DNA from: JBICHM01 sp043101835 | GTDB taxonomy: Bacteria; Planctomycetota; Phycisphaerae; Phycisphaerales; UBA1924 | Direction of reading: 5' to 3' | Length of the DNA stretch: 12,717 bases | Assembly (NCBI GenBank): GCA_043101835.1 | Contig: JBICHM010000115.1 | Coordinates: 1-12,717, forward strand | Part shown: in pieces, positions 1 through 7,380 of the stretch | Layout of the letters: each line of letters begins with the position of its first letter | How positions within the stretch are numbered: position 1 is the first letter of the stretch | Notes under the pieces: generated by a model | The model's database searches: none | Told to the model about the DNA's origin: nothing | The model's input: the letters and a program-made list of their open reading frames with translations, nothing else | Translations under genes and position numbers: made by a program

Positions 1-42
1 GTGTCGTCGTTCGGGTGTCCCAGTGCTCGCGCACGTGGCTCT

Positions 43-1095
43 TTACTTCCCCGTCGGGATCCACGCCGCGAGGATGTCGCGGGCGGCCTGCAGGTCCTTC
101 TTCGAGATCATCTCGGTGACTGTGTGGATGTAGCGCGTGCCCACCACCACGCCCGCGGCCCGCGCGCCGCTGCGCGCCCGCTGGCCCGCCGCGCCGTCCT
201 GGCCGCCCTTGGCGAGCACCGTGCGCTGGTGCGGGATGCTGTTGTTCTTCGCCACCGACTCCAGCTCATCGACGAGCGACTCATCCGCGATAAAGGAGCC
301 GTCCATCACATGCAGGCCAAAGCCCTCGCCCTGCTTCGTGACGCGCTCTTCATCGGGCACGCCGGGCGTGTCGCAGGCGAGGGTGACATCGATGCCGATT
401 GCGATGTCGGGGTCGATGTCGAAGGAGGATGTGATGGCGCCGCGGAGGCCGACCTCTTCCTGCACCGTGAAGGCGACATGCACCTCACAGGCGTGGTTCG
501 CGTTGTCGTTCTTGAGCGCCCGCACCGCCTCGATGCCCAGCCAGCAGGCGACGCGGTTGTCGAGCGCCTTGCTGACGAGCTTCTCGCCCATCTCGCGGAA
601 GGGCTCGTCGAGCACGACCATGTCGCCGATGCGCACGCGCCGCTTCACTTCGTCCGCCGGCAGGCCGGTGTCGAGGAAGAACTCCTTGATCTCAGGGACC
701 TTCTTCTTGTCCTCGTCGCTGGCGATATGGATCGGGCGCCCGCCGGGGTTCATGACCGCGTGGATGTCGCCGTCCTTCGCGCAGATAAGCACGCGCCGCG
801 AGAAGAGGTTGCGCGTGTCGAACCCGCCGACGGGGTTCACGCGCAAGTAGCCCTTGTCATCAACGTGATTGACGAGGAACCCGATCTCGTCCATGTGGCA
901 GAGCAGCAGGACGCGCGTCGGGCGCTTCTCGCCGCCGGCCTTCGAGTTGCGCCGGCACAGCAGGTTGCCCATCGGGTCCTGGCGGACCTCATCGAAGAGG
1001 CCGTCGATCTCCTTCCGGATCAGGTCGCGCACGCGCGTCTCGCGTCCGGGGACGCCGGGGGTCTCGCAGAGGCGCTTGAGGAGGTCGATGTTCAC
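43..1095 (-). CDS. M42 family metallopeptidase (aminopeptidase/deblocking type)
   Basis: This is a 350-residue cytosolic dinuclear-metal aminopeptidase of family M42 (TET/FrvX/YsdC-like), which trims N-terminal residues from peptides. All family metal ligands are visible: His67 in CHMDEIGF, Asp179 in KALDNR, Glu213/Glu214 in QEEVGLRGA, Asp236 in GIDVTLA and His324 in RYIHT. The GGxD motif is kept as GGQD at 298-300, although the next residues (GAAGQRAR) differ from the usual GAIHLSR. Length is normal for the family. The start is GTG at 1095, chosen because GAGGGAG lies 7 nt upstream and MNIDLLKRLCETPGVPG is a typical M42 N-terminus. The gene is divergent from the YgfZ-like gene with 86 bp between. 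Substrate preference cannot be read from sequence. Family assignment is firm. Confidence 0.95.
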   Translation of the reverse strand: MNIDLLKRLCETPGVPGRETRVRDLIRKEIDGLFDEVRQDPMGNLLCRRNSKAGGEKRPTRVLLLCHMDEIGFLVNHVDDKGYLRVNPVGGFDTRNLFSRRVLICAKDGDIHAVMNPGGRPIHIASDEDKKKVPEIKEFFLDTGLPADEVKRRVRIGDMVVLDEPFREMGEKLVSKALDNRVACWLGIEAVRALKNDNANHACEVHVAFTVQEEVGLRGAITSSFDIDPDIAIGIDVTLACDTPGVPDEERVTKQGEGFGLHVMDGSFIADESLVDELESVAKNNSIPHQRTVLAKGGQDGAAGQRARSGARAAGVVVGTRYIHTVTEMISKKDLQAARDILAAWIPTGK

Positions 1096-1100
1096 AGTGG

Positions 1101-1179
1101 TGCTCCCTCGGGGATCGCGCCCGCGCCACGGGCCGGGCGGGGCGCGTAGAGTCGTCTTCCTGCCAGAAACGAGGGAGCA
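1101..1179. promoter_or_regulatory. Divergent intergenic region with mirrored ribosome binding sites
   Basis: The 86-bp gap between the M42 gene and the YgfZ-like gene carries TGCTCCCTCG at 1101-1110 and its exact reverse complement CGAGGGAGCA at 1170-1179. Each copy is the Shine-Dalgarno of one of the two divergent genes. Between them lies a 7-bp inverted repeat, CGCGCCC (1116-1122) with GGGCGCG (1140-1146), which could be an operator or chance in GC-rich DNA. TAGAGT at 1147-1152 is a possible -10 for the rightward gene, but no matching -35 is seen. Confidence 0.5.
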
Positions 1180-1181
1180 GC

Positions 1182-2375
1182 ATGGCCCGCGTGAGTCCGC
1201 TTCGCAACCTGCACGACGCCGCCGAGGCGGAGACGATTCCCTACGCCGCGTCCGGCGCGGGGCCGGTGGAGATCGTCGGGACCTTCGGCCAGCTCGAACT
1301 GGAATACGCCGCGATCCGCCGGGGCGGCGCGCTCTTCGACCTGCCCCACCGCGCGACGCTGGTCGTCACCGGCGAGGAGGCGATGGACTTCCTCGGTCGC
1401 ATGCTCACCCAGCGCCTCGACGACCTCGCCCCATGGCGAGCGCGCCGGTCCTTCTGGCTCAGCCGCCAGGGGCGCGTGGACGCCGACCTGCGCGTCGTCC
1501 GGCTGCCGGACCGCATCCTGCTCGATGTCGATATCCACGCGGCCCAGCGCACGAAGGAGACGCTGGAGTCCTACATCATCACCGAGGAAGTGACGATCGC
1601 CGACGAGACGGCGCAGCGCCACGGCCTCGCCCTCCACGGCCCGCGCGCCGCCGGCCTGCTCGCGGCCTGCGCGTCCGATGGCGCCGGCGACATCGAATCA
1701 CTCGAGGATGGGCAGGTCGCGCGTTGTGTCATCGACAGCGTCGAGGTTCTCGTCGACCGCCAGGACGCCCTCGCCGTGCCCGGCTTCGAGATGCACATGG
1801 CCGCCGACGACGCCGAGCGCGTGTGGACGCGCCTCTGCGAGGTCGGCATGGCGCCGGAGGGCCAGTCCACCCCCCACCGCCTGCGCCCCGCGGGGTGGCA
1901 CGCCTTCAACACGGCGCGTGTCGAGGCGGGGTGGCCGGTCTATTACCTCGACTTCGGCCCCGACAGCCTGCCCCACGAGACGGGCGTCGTGCACGACCGC
2001 GTGTCATTCAAGAAAGGCTGCTTCCTCGGGCAGGAGGTCGTCGCCCGCATGGAGGCTCGCGGCGCGGGGAAGCAGATCCTCGTCGCGATCAAGCTCGATG
2101 CGCCGCCGCACGACGCGTCGAGCGGGCGTCCGATGCAGCCGATCACCGGCGAGGCGGTGCTCGATGCCGAGGATCCGACGGGAAAGCCCATCGGCGTCGT
2201 GACCAGCAGCGTGCAAAGCCCGATGCTCGGCGATGCGCCGATCTGCTTCGCGCAGGTCAGTCGCAAGAAGAGCGACGCGAGCACGCTGGTGCTCGTCGAA
2301 GCGCAGGGCGCGCGGATGCCGGGAGAGATCCAGGCGTCGCTTTCGTTTCTGAAACCGGTCGGCAGCGCGGGCTGA
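1182..2375 (+). CDS. YgfZ/GcvT-family folate-binding protein (Fe-S cluster/tRNA modification factor-like)
   Basis: This 397-residue protein has the aminomethyltransferase (GcvT) fold. The diagnostic YgfZ signature KGCFLGQE is at residues 278-285, with Cys280 the conserved cysteine, preceded by the GcvT-like LFDLPHR near residue 51. YgfZ proteins bind tetrahydrofolate and support Fe-S enzymes such as the tRNA methylthiotransferase MiaB. They are not glycine-cleavage T-proteins, and no gcvH/gcvP is nearby. At 397 residues it is longer than E. coli YgfZ (about 325) and nearer to the size of GcvT, so a demethylase role is a weaker alternative. The ATG at 1182 follows GAGGGAG (1171-1177) at good spacing. 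The stop at 2373-2375 is one base from the stop of the convergent next gene. Confidence 0.88.
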   Translation: MARVSPLRNLHDAAEAETIPYAASGAGPVEIVGTFGQLELEYAAIRRGGALFDLPHRATLVVTGEEAMDFLGRMLTQRLDDLAPWRARRSFWLSRQGRVDADLRVVRLPDRILLDVDIHAAQRTKETLESYIITEEVTIADETAQRHGLALHGPRAAGLLAACASDGAGDIESLEDGQVARCVIDSVEVLVDRQDALAVPGFEMHMAADDAERVWTRLCEVGMAPEGQSTPHRLRPAGWHAFNTARVEAGWPVYYLDFGPDSLPHETGVVHDRVSFKKGCFLGQEVVARMEARGAGKQILVAIKLDAPPHDASSGRPMQPITGEAVLDAEDPTGKPIGVVTSSVQSPMLGDAPICFAQVSRKKSDASTLVLVEAQGARMPGEIQASLSFLKPVGSAG

Positions 2376-2376
2376 G

Positions 2377-3087
2377 TCAGGCGCGCGGGTCGTCGAGGTC
2401 GGCGTAGGACTCGCAGACCATGCTCTCCCCCTCGGCGCGCCGCAGCGGCGCCCGCTCGCGCAGGGCTTCTGCGCGCAGGAGGCGGAGGGTGGACTCGAGC
2501 CGTCCCGCGGCCCCCTCCTGGCTGCTGCGCCGGCCGCCCGACTGCGCGGCCAGATCCCGCGCGATGCCGGCCATCAGGCGCTCGACGAGCCAGGCGCGCA
2601 GCGGGGCGTCGCCGGCGTATCGGCGAAGATCCACCGTGGCGCGCTCGCCGGCGATCGTGGCTTCCTCAACTTCCGCGAGCAGGCGCCGGGCGCGAAGCAC
2701 GGCGTGGCGGCCGGTGTGAAAGGACATTCCGGCACGAACGAGGGCCCGCTCGGCCCGACGCCGGAGCAGGTCCCAGGCGGCGGAATCACCATCGATGCAG
2801 GCCGCGGCGAGAGCGACGTCCGCCAGGTGCAGCACACCGGCGACCGCGGGCCGCAGGTGCTGGGGGCGCATGGCCTCGCGCAGGTGGCGGATGACGCGGT
2901 CCGGCGGGACGCCGAGGGCGAGGTGGGCGGTGTCGGCCTCGCCCATGGCGCGGAAGTAGCCGGCGCGGGCCGCGCGTTCGAAGGCGCGGACATTGCGGGC
3001 CAGGCGCTCATCGCCGGTCGATTCAGCCGCGCGAGCCGCCGGGGCTGTCCGGTCGGGGCGCGGGATGTCGGTTGCCACGATGCTCAT
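2377..3087 (-). CDS. Uncharacterised protein with a possible sigma-region-2-like segment
   Basis: I do not recognise this 236-residue, Arg/Ala-rich cytosolic protein by name. Residues about 87-170 read like a diverged sigma70 region 2 of ECF type. A GDSAAWDLLRRRAERALVRA helix is followed by an acidic helix (LLAEVEEAT), then LRRYAGDAPLRAWLVERLM, which resembles the 'FRGdAPFRaWLyRIA' block of ECF sigmas. The last 60 or so residues carry no region-4-like helix-turn-helix. The reading frame stays open further upstream to 3513, but that part overlaps the ABC gene and is low-complexity Arg/Ser/Pro. The ATG at 3087, with a weak GGTGG upstream, gives the first sensible protein. It is convergent with the YgfZ-like gene and divergent from the ABC ATPase gene. 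It could equally be an unrelated helical protein. Confidence 0.65.
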   Translation of the reverse strand: MSIVATDIPRPDRTAPAARAAESTGDERLARNVRAFERAARAGYFRAMGEADTAHLALGVPPDRVIRHLREAMRPQHLRPAVAGVLHLADVALAAACIDGDSAAWDLLRRRAERALVRAGMSFHTGRHAVLRARRLLAEVEEATIAGERATVDLRRYAGDAPLRAWLVERLMAGIARDLAAQSGGRRSSQEGAAGRLESTLRLLRAEALRERAPLRRAEGESMVCESYADLDDPRA

Positions 3088-3295
3088 CGACAGGTTCCAC
3101 CCGAGATGCGCCGCCAATCCGACGCGTGCGAGCCGGCCCGCTCCGCGCGACCGTGTTCGACGCCCGTCCGCGTCGGCGGACAGCTTGAAGACTACCACAC
3201 GGCGCAGGCCACGCGCCGTGCGGGTCGCGAGGATACGGCAGGCTGGGCAAGATTTCGTCGCCGGGCGGCGTGGCGCGCTCCGATAGCATCCCCGG

Positions 3296-4114
3296 ATGTC
3301 GTCGACTACGCCCGAGAACCTGCAGGGGGACTCCCCGGAAGTCGTGGCGCGCCCCGAGCCGCTGCTCCGTGTTCGGGATCTCCGAACGTGGCTTCCGGGA
3401 CGCGACGGGCGCGTGCGCCGTGCGGTCGATGGTGTTTCACTGGACCTGGGTCGCGCTGATTCGCTCGGTCTTGTCGGGCCGTCGGGGTGCGGGAAGACGA
3501 CGCTTGCGCGCACCGTGCTGGCCCTCGAGCGCGCAACTGACGGCCGCGTGGAGTTCGACGGCGTCAGCGTCTTCGACGCGCCGCCTCGCGAGCAGCGCCG
3601 GTTGCGCCGGCGGATGCAGATCGTGTTTCAGGATCCGGCCGGCAGCCTCGACCCGCGCATGCGCATCTGGAAGAGCGTGTCGGAGGCGCTTGAGGTCCAC
3701 CGGATCGTCAGCGGCAGGCGCGCGTTGCGCGATCGCGCGGCGGCGCTGCTCGAACGCTGCGGCCTGGACGCCTCGGCCCTCGACCGCTACCCCCACGAGT
3801 TCTCAGGCGGGCAGCGCCAGCGCATCGCGATCGCGCGCGCCCTCGCGCCGGACCCCGCGCTGCTGGTCTGCGACGAGCCGACGAGCGCGCTGGATGTCAG
3901 CGTGCAGGCGCAGGTGCTCAACCTCCTGCAGGACCTGCGATGCGAGCGCGGTCTGGCGATGCTCTTCATCAGCCACGACCTTGCGGTCGTCGCGCACATG
4001 TGCGAGCGCGTCGCCGTGATGGAGGCCGGCAGGATCGTGCGGAAGGGCGCGGCGCGCGAGGTGCTCGCGAGCGCGTTCACCCCCACCAGCGGCGCGCCCA
4101 CAGCGCGATGTTGA
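3296..4114 (+). CDS. Oligopeptide/dipeptide-type ABC transporter ATP-binding protein, C-terminal tail missing
   Basis: A 272-residue ATPase of the OppF/DppF type, which powers uptake of peptides or similar solutes from the cytoplasmic face of the membrane. It has a complete nucleotide-binding domain: Walker A GPSGCGKTT at 61-69, Q-loop FQDP at 111-114, signature FSGGQRQR at 169-176, Walker B LLVCDEP at 189-195, SALD at 197-200 and H-loop His227. Family members normally continue past the EVL motif into an HPYTRALL block and the oligo/dipeptide C-terminal domain. This protein stops 15 residues after EVL, inside an overlap with the convergent asnB. No permease or solute-binding gene is in the window, so partners are unknown. 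No Shine-Dalgarno is seen. TAGCAT at 3284-3289 ends 6 bases before the ATG, so the message may be leaderless. The 208-bp divergent gap upstream shows nothing else clear. Confidence 0.9.
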   Translation: MSSTTPENLQGDSPEVVARPEPLLRVRDLRTWLPGRDGRVRRAVDGVSLDLGRADSLGLVGPSGCGKTTLARTVLALERATDGRVEFDGVSVFDAPPREQRRLRRRMQIVFQDPAGSLDPRMRIWKSVSEALEVHRIVSGRRALRDRAAALLERCGLDASALDRYPHEFSGGQRQRIAIARALAPDPALLVCDEPTSALDVSVQAQVLNLLQDLRCERGLAMLFISHDLAVVAHMCERVAVMEAGRIVRKGAAREVLASAFTPTSGAPTARC

Positions 4115-5933
4115 GCATCGGCCAGGCGAGACGCCACGCGGCGCCGGGGTCGCGCGCGACGCTCTCGATCGCCGCGGGTGTGAAGAGCTCGGCGACGACT
4201 TCGCTCTGGCGCACCGCGAAGCGCTGCGGGCGCAGCCATTCCTGGAAGGGCAACGGGAAGGAGGCCTTGGGCCGATCGGCGACGCCGGGGGGGAGTTTCG
4301 TGCGGAAGGCCTCGCGCAGCGCGATCTTCGTACGGACCTGCGTTGCGACCGCGGCGCCGCCCGTGCCCTCGAGCGTCTCGCGCCCGGGGTCGAACTTCAC
4401 CGACATCGGCATCGCCTCGGCGACGGCGCAGATGCGCTTGTCGGCGAAGGGCGTGCGCCCCTCGACGCTCGCGAGCATGGTGGCCGAGTCGAGGCGCTGG
4501 AGGAGCCCGGTGAGGTTGACGCGGCGCAGAAAGCGCAGGTGCGCATCGACCGGGCCCGCCCGATCACCGACCTCCTCGATGCAGCGACTGAACTCGCCCC
4601 GGTACTGACCGATGAGGGCTTCGTCATCGTCGAGCAGGCGCCAGACGTGCTCGTTGAAGACGGCGCTCTTGGCGCTGGTCGGAAGCCAGGCGTTGGATTC
4701 GAGCTGGAACACGCCGCCGGCGAGCGGGTCGGCGCTGGGCGTTGTCGCGAAGCTCCAGGCGCTGGTCATGGGCGGCTCGTACCCGGCGAAGAGCTCATCG
4801 GCGCCCTCGCCGCTGATGGTGACGATGCAGCCGTCCTCGCGCAGTCGCGAGGCGACGGCGTAGATCGCCGTCTCATTCGGCGTCGAAAGCGGCACGCCGG
4901 TGCGCTCGATCATGGTCGACCACAACTCGGTGAAGCGGCGCTCGGTGAGCGCGGCTTCGGCATGGCGCGTCCCGATCACCTCACTGGCCCGACGCGCCCA
5001 CGAGAGATCGTCGATCGGCGCCTCGTCCGGATCGATGCGCACGCGCTCGGCGCCGGCGCAGTAGGTGCGGAGCGTGCGGAAGCGCGGGCGCGCGAGCATC
5101 GTCGTGATCGTGCTGTCGAGACCGCCGGAGAGCAGCGCGCAGGTCGGCACGTCCGATCGGAGGTGCAGCTTGACCGATCGCTCCAACTCCTCGCGCACGA
5201 GGGCCGCAGCGTGGGACTCGTCGATGTCGTCCCCCACCGCCTCACCCGTCCAGTGGTCGTCGAGCGAGATAGCCAAATCGTCGCCCGAGCAATCGCACAC
5301 CAGCGACTGCCCCGGCGCGAGGCAGTAGACGCCTTCGAAGAGCGTGTCGTTGCCGAGGCAGGTGCGGATGGTGGTCAGGTAGGCGCTGACCATCGGCAGG
5401 TTGGGCTTGGGCGACATCGCGGGGTGCGCCACGATCGGCGGGATCTCGCTGGCGAAGACGAACTCGCTTCCCGACGCGGCGAAGTAGAGGGGCTTCACGC
5501 CGAGCGGGTCGCGCGCCAGCAGGAGGCGTCGCTCGCGCGTGTCAAAGAAGCCCAGCGCGAACATGCCGCGGAATCGGCGCAGCGCCTTGTCGCCCCAGGT
5601 GGCCAGCGCCATGAGGACGGTCTCGGTGTCGCAGGCGGAGCGGAAGCGCACCCCGTGGACCTCGAGTTCCTTGCGGAGCGACGGCTCGTTGTAGAGCTCG
5701 CCGTTGTAGACGAGGGCGAATCGTCCGTCGCCCGTGCGCATCGGCTGCCTGCCGGCGGGGGTGGGGTCGAGCACGGTGAGGCGTCGATGGGCGAAGATGC
5801 AGCCATCGACGCGCCAGAGGCCGGCGTCGTCGGGGCCTCGGTGGACCATGAGGTCGCGCATGCGCTCGGCGTGGGCGTCATCGACGCTGGCCGAACGCCC
5901 CGCGGGCGCAACGATGCCGAGGATGCCGCACAC
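4077..5933 (-). CDS. asnB: Asparagine synthase (glutamine-hydrolysing)
   Basis: This 618-residue class II glutamine amidotransferase makes asparagine from aspartate, glutamine and ATP in the cytosol. The start is GTG at 5933, fixed by biology: it places Cys2 (MCGILGIV), the Ntn nucleophile, next to the initiator. The glutaminase domain shows HRGPDD at 31-36, YNGELYN at 76-82 and CDTE at 101-104. The synthetase domain has the PP-loop SGGLDS at 269-274, SGEGADELFAGY at 374-385 and SVEGRTPFADKRI near 490. The C-terminus (LNIALWARRWWG) looks natural and overlaps the last 38 bases of the ABC gene. The reading frame is open upstream of the GTG, but starting there would bury Cys2. No clear Shine-Dalgarno is seen. 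The PE-like gene lies 49 nt upstream on the same strand. A specialised amidotransferase role cannot be excluded. Confidence 0.93.
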   Translation of the reverse strand: MCGILGIVAPAGRSASVDDAHAERMRDLMVHRGPDDAGLWRVDGCIFAHRRLTVLDPTPAGRQPMRTGDGRFALVYNGELYNEPSLRKELEVHGVRFRSACDTETVLMALATWGDKALRRFRGMFALGFFDTRERRLLLARDPLGVKPLYFAASGSEFVFASEIPPIVAHPAMSPKPNLPMVSAYLTTIRTCLGNDTLFEGVYCLAPGQSLVCDCSGDDLAISLDDHWTGEAVGDDIDESHAAALVREELERSVKLHLRSDVPTCALLSGGLDSTITTMLARPRFRTLRTYCAGAERVRIDPDEAPIDDLSWARRASEVIGTRHAEAALTERRFTELWSTMIERTGVPLSTPNETAIYAVASRLREDGCIVTISGEGADELFAGYEPPMTSAWSFATTPSADPLAGGVFQLESNAWLPTSAKSAVFNEHVWRLLDDDEALIGQYRGEFSRCIEEVGDRAGPVDAHLRFLRRVNLTGLLQRLDSATMLASVEGRTPFADKRICAVAEAMPMSVKFDPGRETLEGTGGAAVATQVRTKIALREAFRTKLPPGVADRPKASFPLPFQEWLRPQRFAVRQSEVVAELFTPAAIESVARDPGAAWRLAWPMLNIALWARRWWG

Positions 5934-5982
5934 ACCGCTGGTATCGGCGGTCGGGCGGGCCCGCCTCGAACGGGAAGCGTGC

Positions 5983-6372
5983 TCAAGCGATGTCCGTCGC
6001 CCCGAGGCGGACCTGCCACACCCGCCCGCTCTTGATCGCCTCGAAGCGTCGCATCGGGCCGTCCCAGCGGATGGCGCCGGCGATCTGCGAGCGCGACTCC
6101 TCGTCGATCCGACAGACGCCGGCGTCGATTCGCTCCACGCGGCCGCGCCCGCCGGAGATCTCACCCTCGTAGGTGAGGTATTCCGACCGGTGGTCGGCGC
6201 GTCGCTGCGCCGTGAAGGCGGCGAGCGAGCGCTGGCGGAGGTCCACGTCGACCCGGAACGAGATCAGCGGGCCGGCGCCGGCGCCGGTGTTGTCGCCGTC
6301 GCGCGCCAGCAGCCAGTCGTAGTGCCACGGGCCGTCGGGCAGGCTGTGCTTGAGAAGGACCATTCGGGGCAT
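5983..6372 (-). CDS. LigD 3'-phosphoesterase-domain-like small protein
   Basis: This is a 129-residue stand-alone protein resembling the 3'-phosphoesterase (PE) domain found at the N-terminus of bacterial DNA ligase D, which heals 3' ends during end joining. The features I rely on are MPRMVLLKHS at the N-terminus, WHYDWLL at 16-22 (compare LHYDFRLE in LigD), ADHRSEYLTYEGEISGGRGRVERID at 59-83 (the 'DHR-YL-YEG-SGGRG-V-R-D' core) and a closing Trp-rich strand at 109-122. No polymerase or ligase domain is present and no ku gene is in view, so an end-joining role is unproven. The reading frame continues upstream, but the ATG at 6372 gives the family-like N-terminus. A TACCCT hexamer sits 9 nt before it and no Shine-Dalgarno is visible. 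The gene may be cotranscribed with asnB. Confidence 0.7.
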   Translation of the reverse strand: MPRMVLLKHSLPDGPWHYDWLLARDGDNTGAGAGPLISFRVDVDLRQRSLAAFTAQRRADHRSEYLTYEGEISGGRGRVERIDAGVCRIDEESRSQIAGAIRWDGPMRRFEAIKSGRVWQVRLGATDIA

Positions 6373-6463
6373 GGGGCTCGCAGGGTACCGGGGGGCGGGG
6401 ATTGTGGCTCCCTGCAGGGTGGGAACACGGCGCGAACTCCCCCGCACGGGCGGGCCGAGTCGG

Positions 6464-6469
6464 TACACT
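6464..6469 (+). promoter_or_regulatory. Possible -10 element of the TPR lipoprotein gene
   Basis: TACACT sits 81 bases before the start of the TPR gene, in the 178-bp divergent gap. No recognisable -35 lies 16-18 bases upstream, so this is a weak candidate only. Confidence 0.25.
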
Positions 6470-6550
6470 CCGTCCCAGAATCTGCCGATGGAACGGACCG
6501 GGCGGCCGATCGGCCGTCGCCCGGATGCATGAAGCCTGGAGGCTCCCCCG

Positions 6551-7234
6551 ATGCGGATGCACACGCGCACCGTCGCTCGAATCCTGATCCTCTTTGCCTT
6601 CGCCCTGACGCTGCCGGCGACCGGCTGCGCCAAGCAGCGCACGCTGACGCGCGTCCGCCTCGATGGCGACCGGGCGATCGAGAAGGCCAACTTCGACAAG
6701 GCGCTCGCCGACTACAGCGAGGCCGTCGAGCGCGATCCGGGCGACTACCGGCATCGCGTGGGTCTCGGCACGGCGTTTATGGGTCTCGATCGCTTCGACG
6801 AGGCGCGCGAGCAGTTCGAGGTCGCCTACTCCATCCGCCCGGACGACGCCGCGATTCTCGAGATGCTCGCCGATTCGATGCTCGCGGCTGGCGACGACGC
6901 CGACCTGTACGACCTGCTCCACACACGCGCCGAAGCGAAGCAGACGCCGCAGGCGTGGTTCCTGCTCGGTCGCTACATGGTGCAGACGGGCGATATCGAT
7001 GTCGCCGAGCGGGCGCTGCTGACCGCCGCCCGACTCGACGGCGGCACGAACGCCGATGTGCAGGTGGCGCTTGCCGACTTCTACGAGAGCGTCGGCGATC
7101 GCGAGCACGCCCTCGAACGCCTGCGCATGGCCCTCTACCTCGACTCCGAGAACCGCGCCCTCATGGAGCGGATCCGCGAGTATGGCGAGGTGCCCGGGCC
7201 CTCATTCGCGCTGCAGCCCAGCGAGCAGGACTGA
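6551..7234 (+). CDS. Tetratricopeptide-repeat protein, probable lipoprotein
   Basis: A 227-residue protein with an N-terminal export signal: Arg-rich start, hydrophobic ILILFAFALTL, then PATGC. Cys26 is the probable lipidation site, although the lipobox has Ala rather than Leu at -3, so plain secretion is possible. The rest is built of TPR-like helix pairs at about 39-65 (GDRAIEKANFDKALADYSEA), 66-99, 135-165 (LLGRYMVQTGDIDVAERALL) and 168-200. This is a protein-protein interaction scaffold in the periplasm or on a membrane face. The ATG at 6551 follows GGAGG (6538-6542) with an 8-nt spacer. A second in-frame ATG two codons later is less well placed. The gene stands alone between divergent and downstream promoters, and its partner is unknown. 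Confidence 0.85.
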   Translation: MRMHTRTVARILILFAFALTLPATGCAKQRTLTRVRLDGDRAIEKANFDKALADYSEAVERDPGDYRHRVGLGTAFMGLDRFDEAREQFEVAYSIRPDDAAILEMLADSMLAAGDDADLYDLLHTRAEAKQTPQAWFLLGRYMVQTGDIDVAERALLTAARLDGGTNADVQVALADFYESVGDREHALERLRMALYLDSENRALMERIREYGEVPGPSFALQPSEQD

Positions 7235-7250
7235 GGCGCCTGGGGCGCCT
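7234..7250 (+). terminator. GC hairpin at the end of the TPR gene
   Basis: AGGCGCC (7234-7240) and GGCGCCT (7244-7250) form a perfect 7-bp stem with a TGG loop starting on the last base of the stop codon. There is no T-tract, so it may be a weak or Rho-assisted end, or an RNA-stabilising hairpin. Confidence 0.3.
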
Positions 7251-7297
7251 GGCGCGGCCCGACTCCCCGAATCTCACCAAACACGCCCCGGGTCGTC

Positions 7298-7325
7298 TTG
7301 ACATCCCGCCCGGGCTTTCTACGCT
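7298..7325 (+). promoter_or_regulatory. Sigma70-type promoter of the arsR-like/ahcY operon
   Basis: TTGACA at 7298-7303 is a perfect -35. TACGCT at 7320-7325 is a good -10, separated by 16 bases. Transcription would start near 7332. This is the best promoter in the window. It lies in the gap between the TPR gene and the ArsR-methyltransferase gene, and its -10 is overlapped by the palindrome at 7323-7348. Confidence 0.75.
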
Positions 7326-7348
7326 TCATCCGGATAGACGGATGAAGC
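7323..7348. promoter_or_regulatory. Palindromic operator over the promoter start site
   Basis: GCTTCATCCG (7323-7332) and CGGATGAAGC (7339-7348) are perfect 10-base inverted arms around the 6-base centre GATAGA. The palindrome covers the end of the -10 and the predicted +1 of the operon promoter, the expected place for a repressor such as the ArsR-like protein encoded just downstream. Autorepression is an inference. The same palindrome is not repeated elsewhere in the window, including before ahcY. Confidence 0.65.
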
Positions 7349-7380
7349 CACTTTCCGGACCCATTTCGAACGGCGCGGCC

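Noticed and set aside
4539..6035. A 498-codon open frame on the plus strand across asnB
   Set aside because: It is a composition shadow of asnB with no recognisable domain; the asnB motifs on the other strand are complete.
6521..6535. Second copy of the operator half-site (CGGATG near ATGAAG)
   Set aside because: The elements are out of register and not palindromic; they probably match by chance.
5734..7380. A long plus-strand frame running into the ArsR-like gene, as if a much larger fusion protein
   Set aside because: The upstream part covers the antisense of asnB and the PE-like gene and an alternative frame of the TPR gene. A strong promoter and operator lie immediately before the true regulator start.
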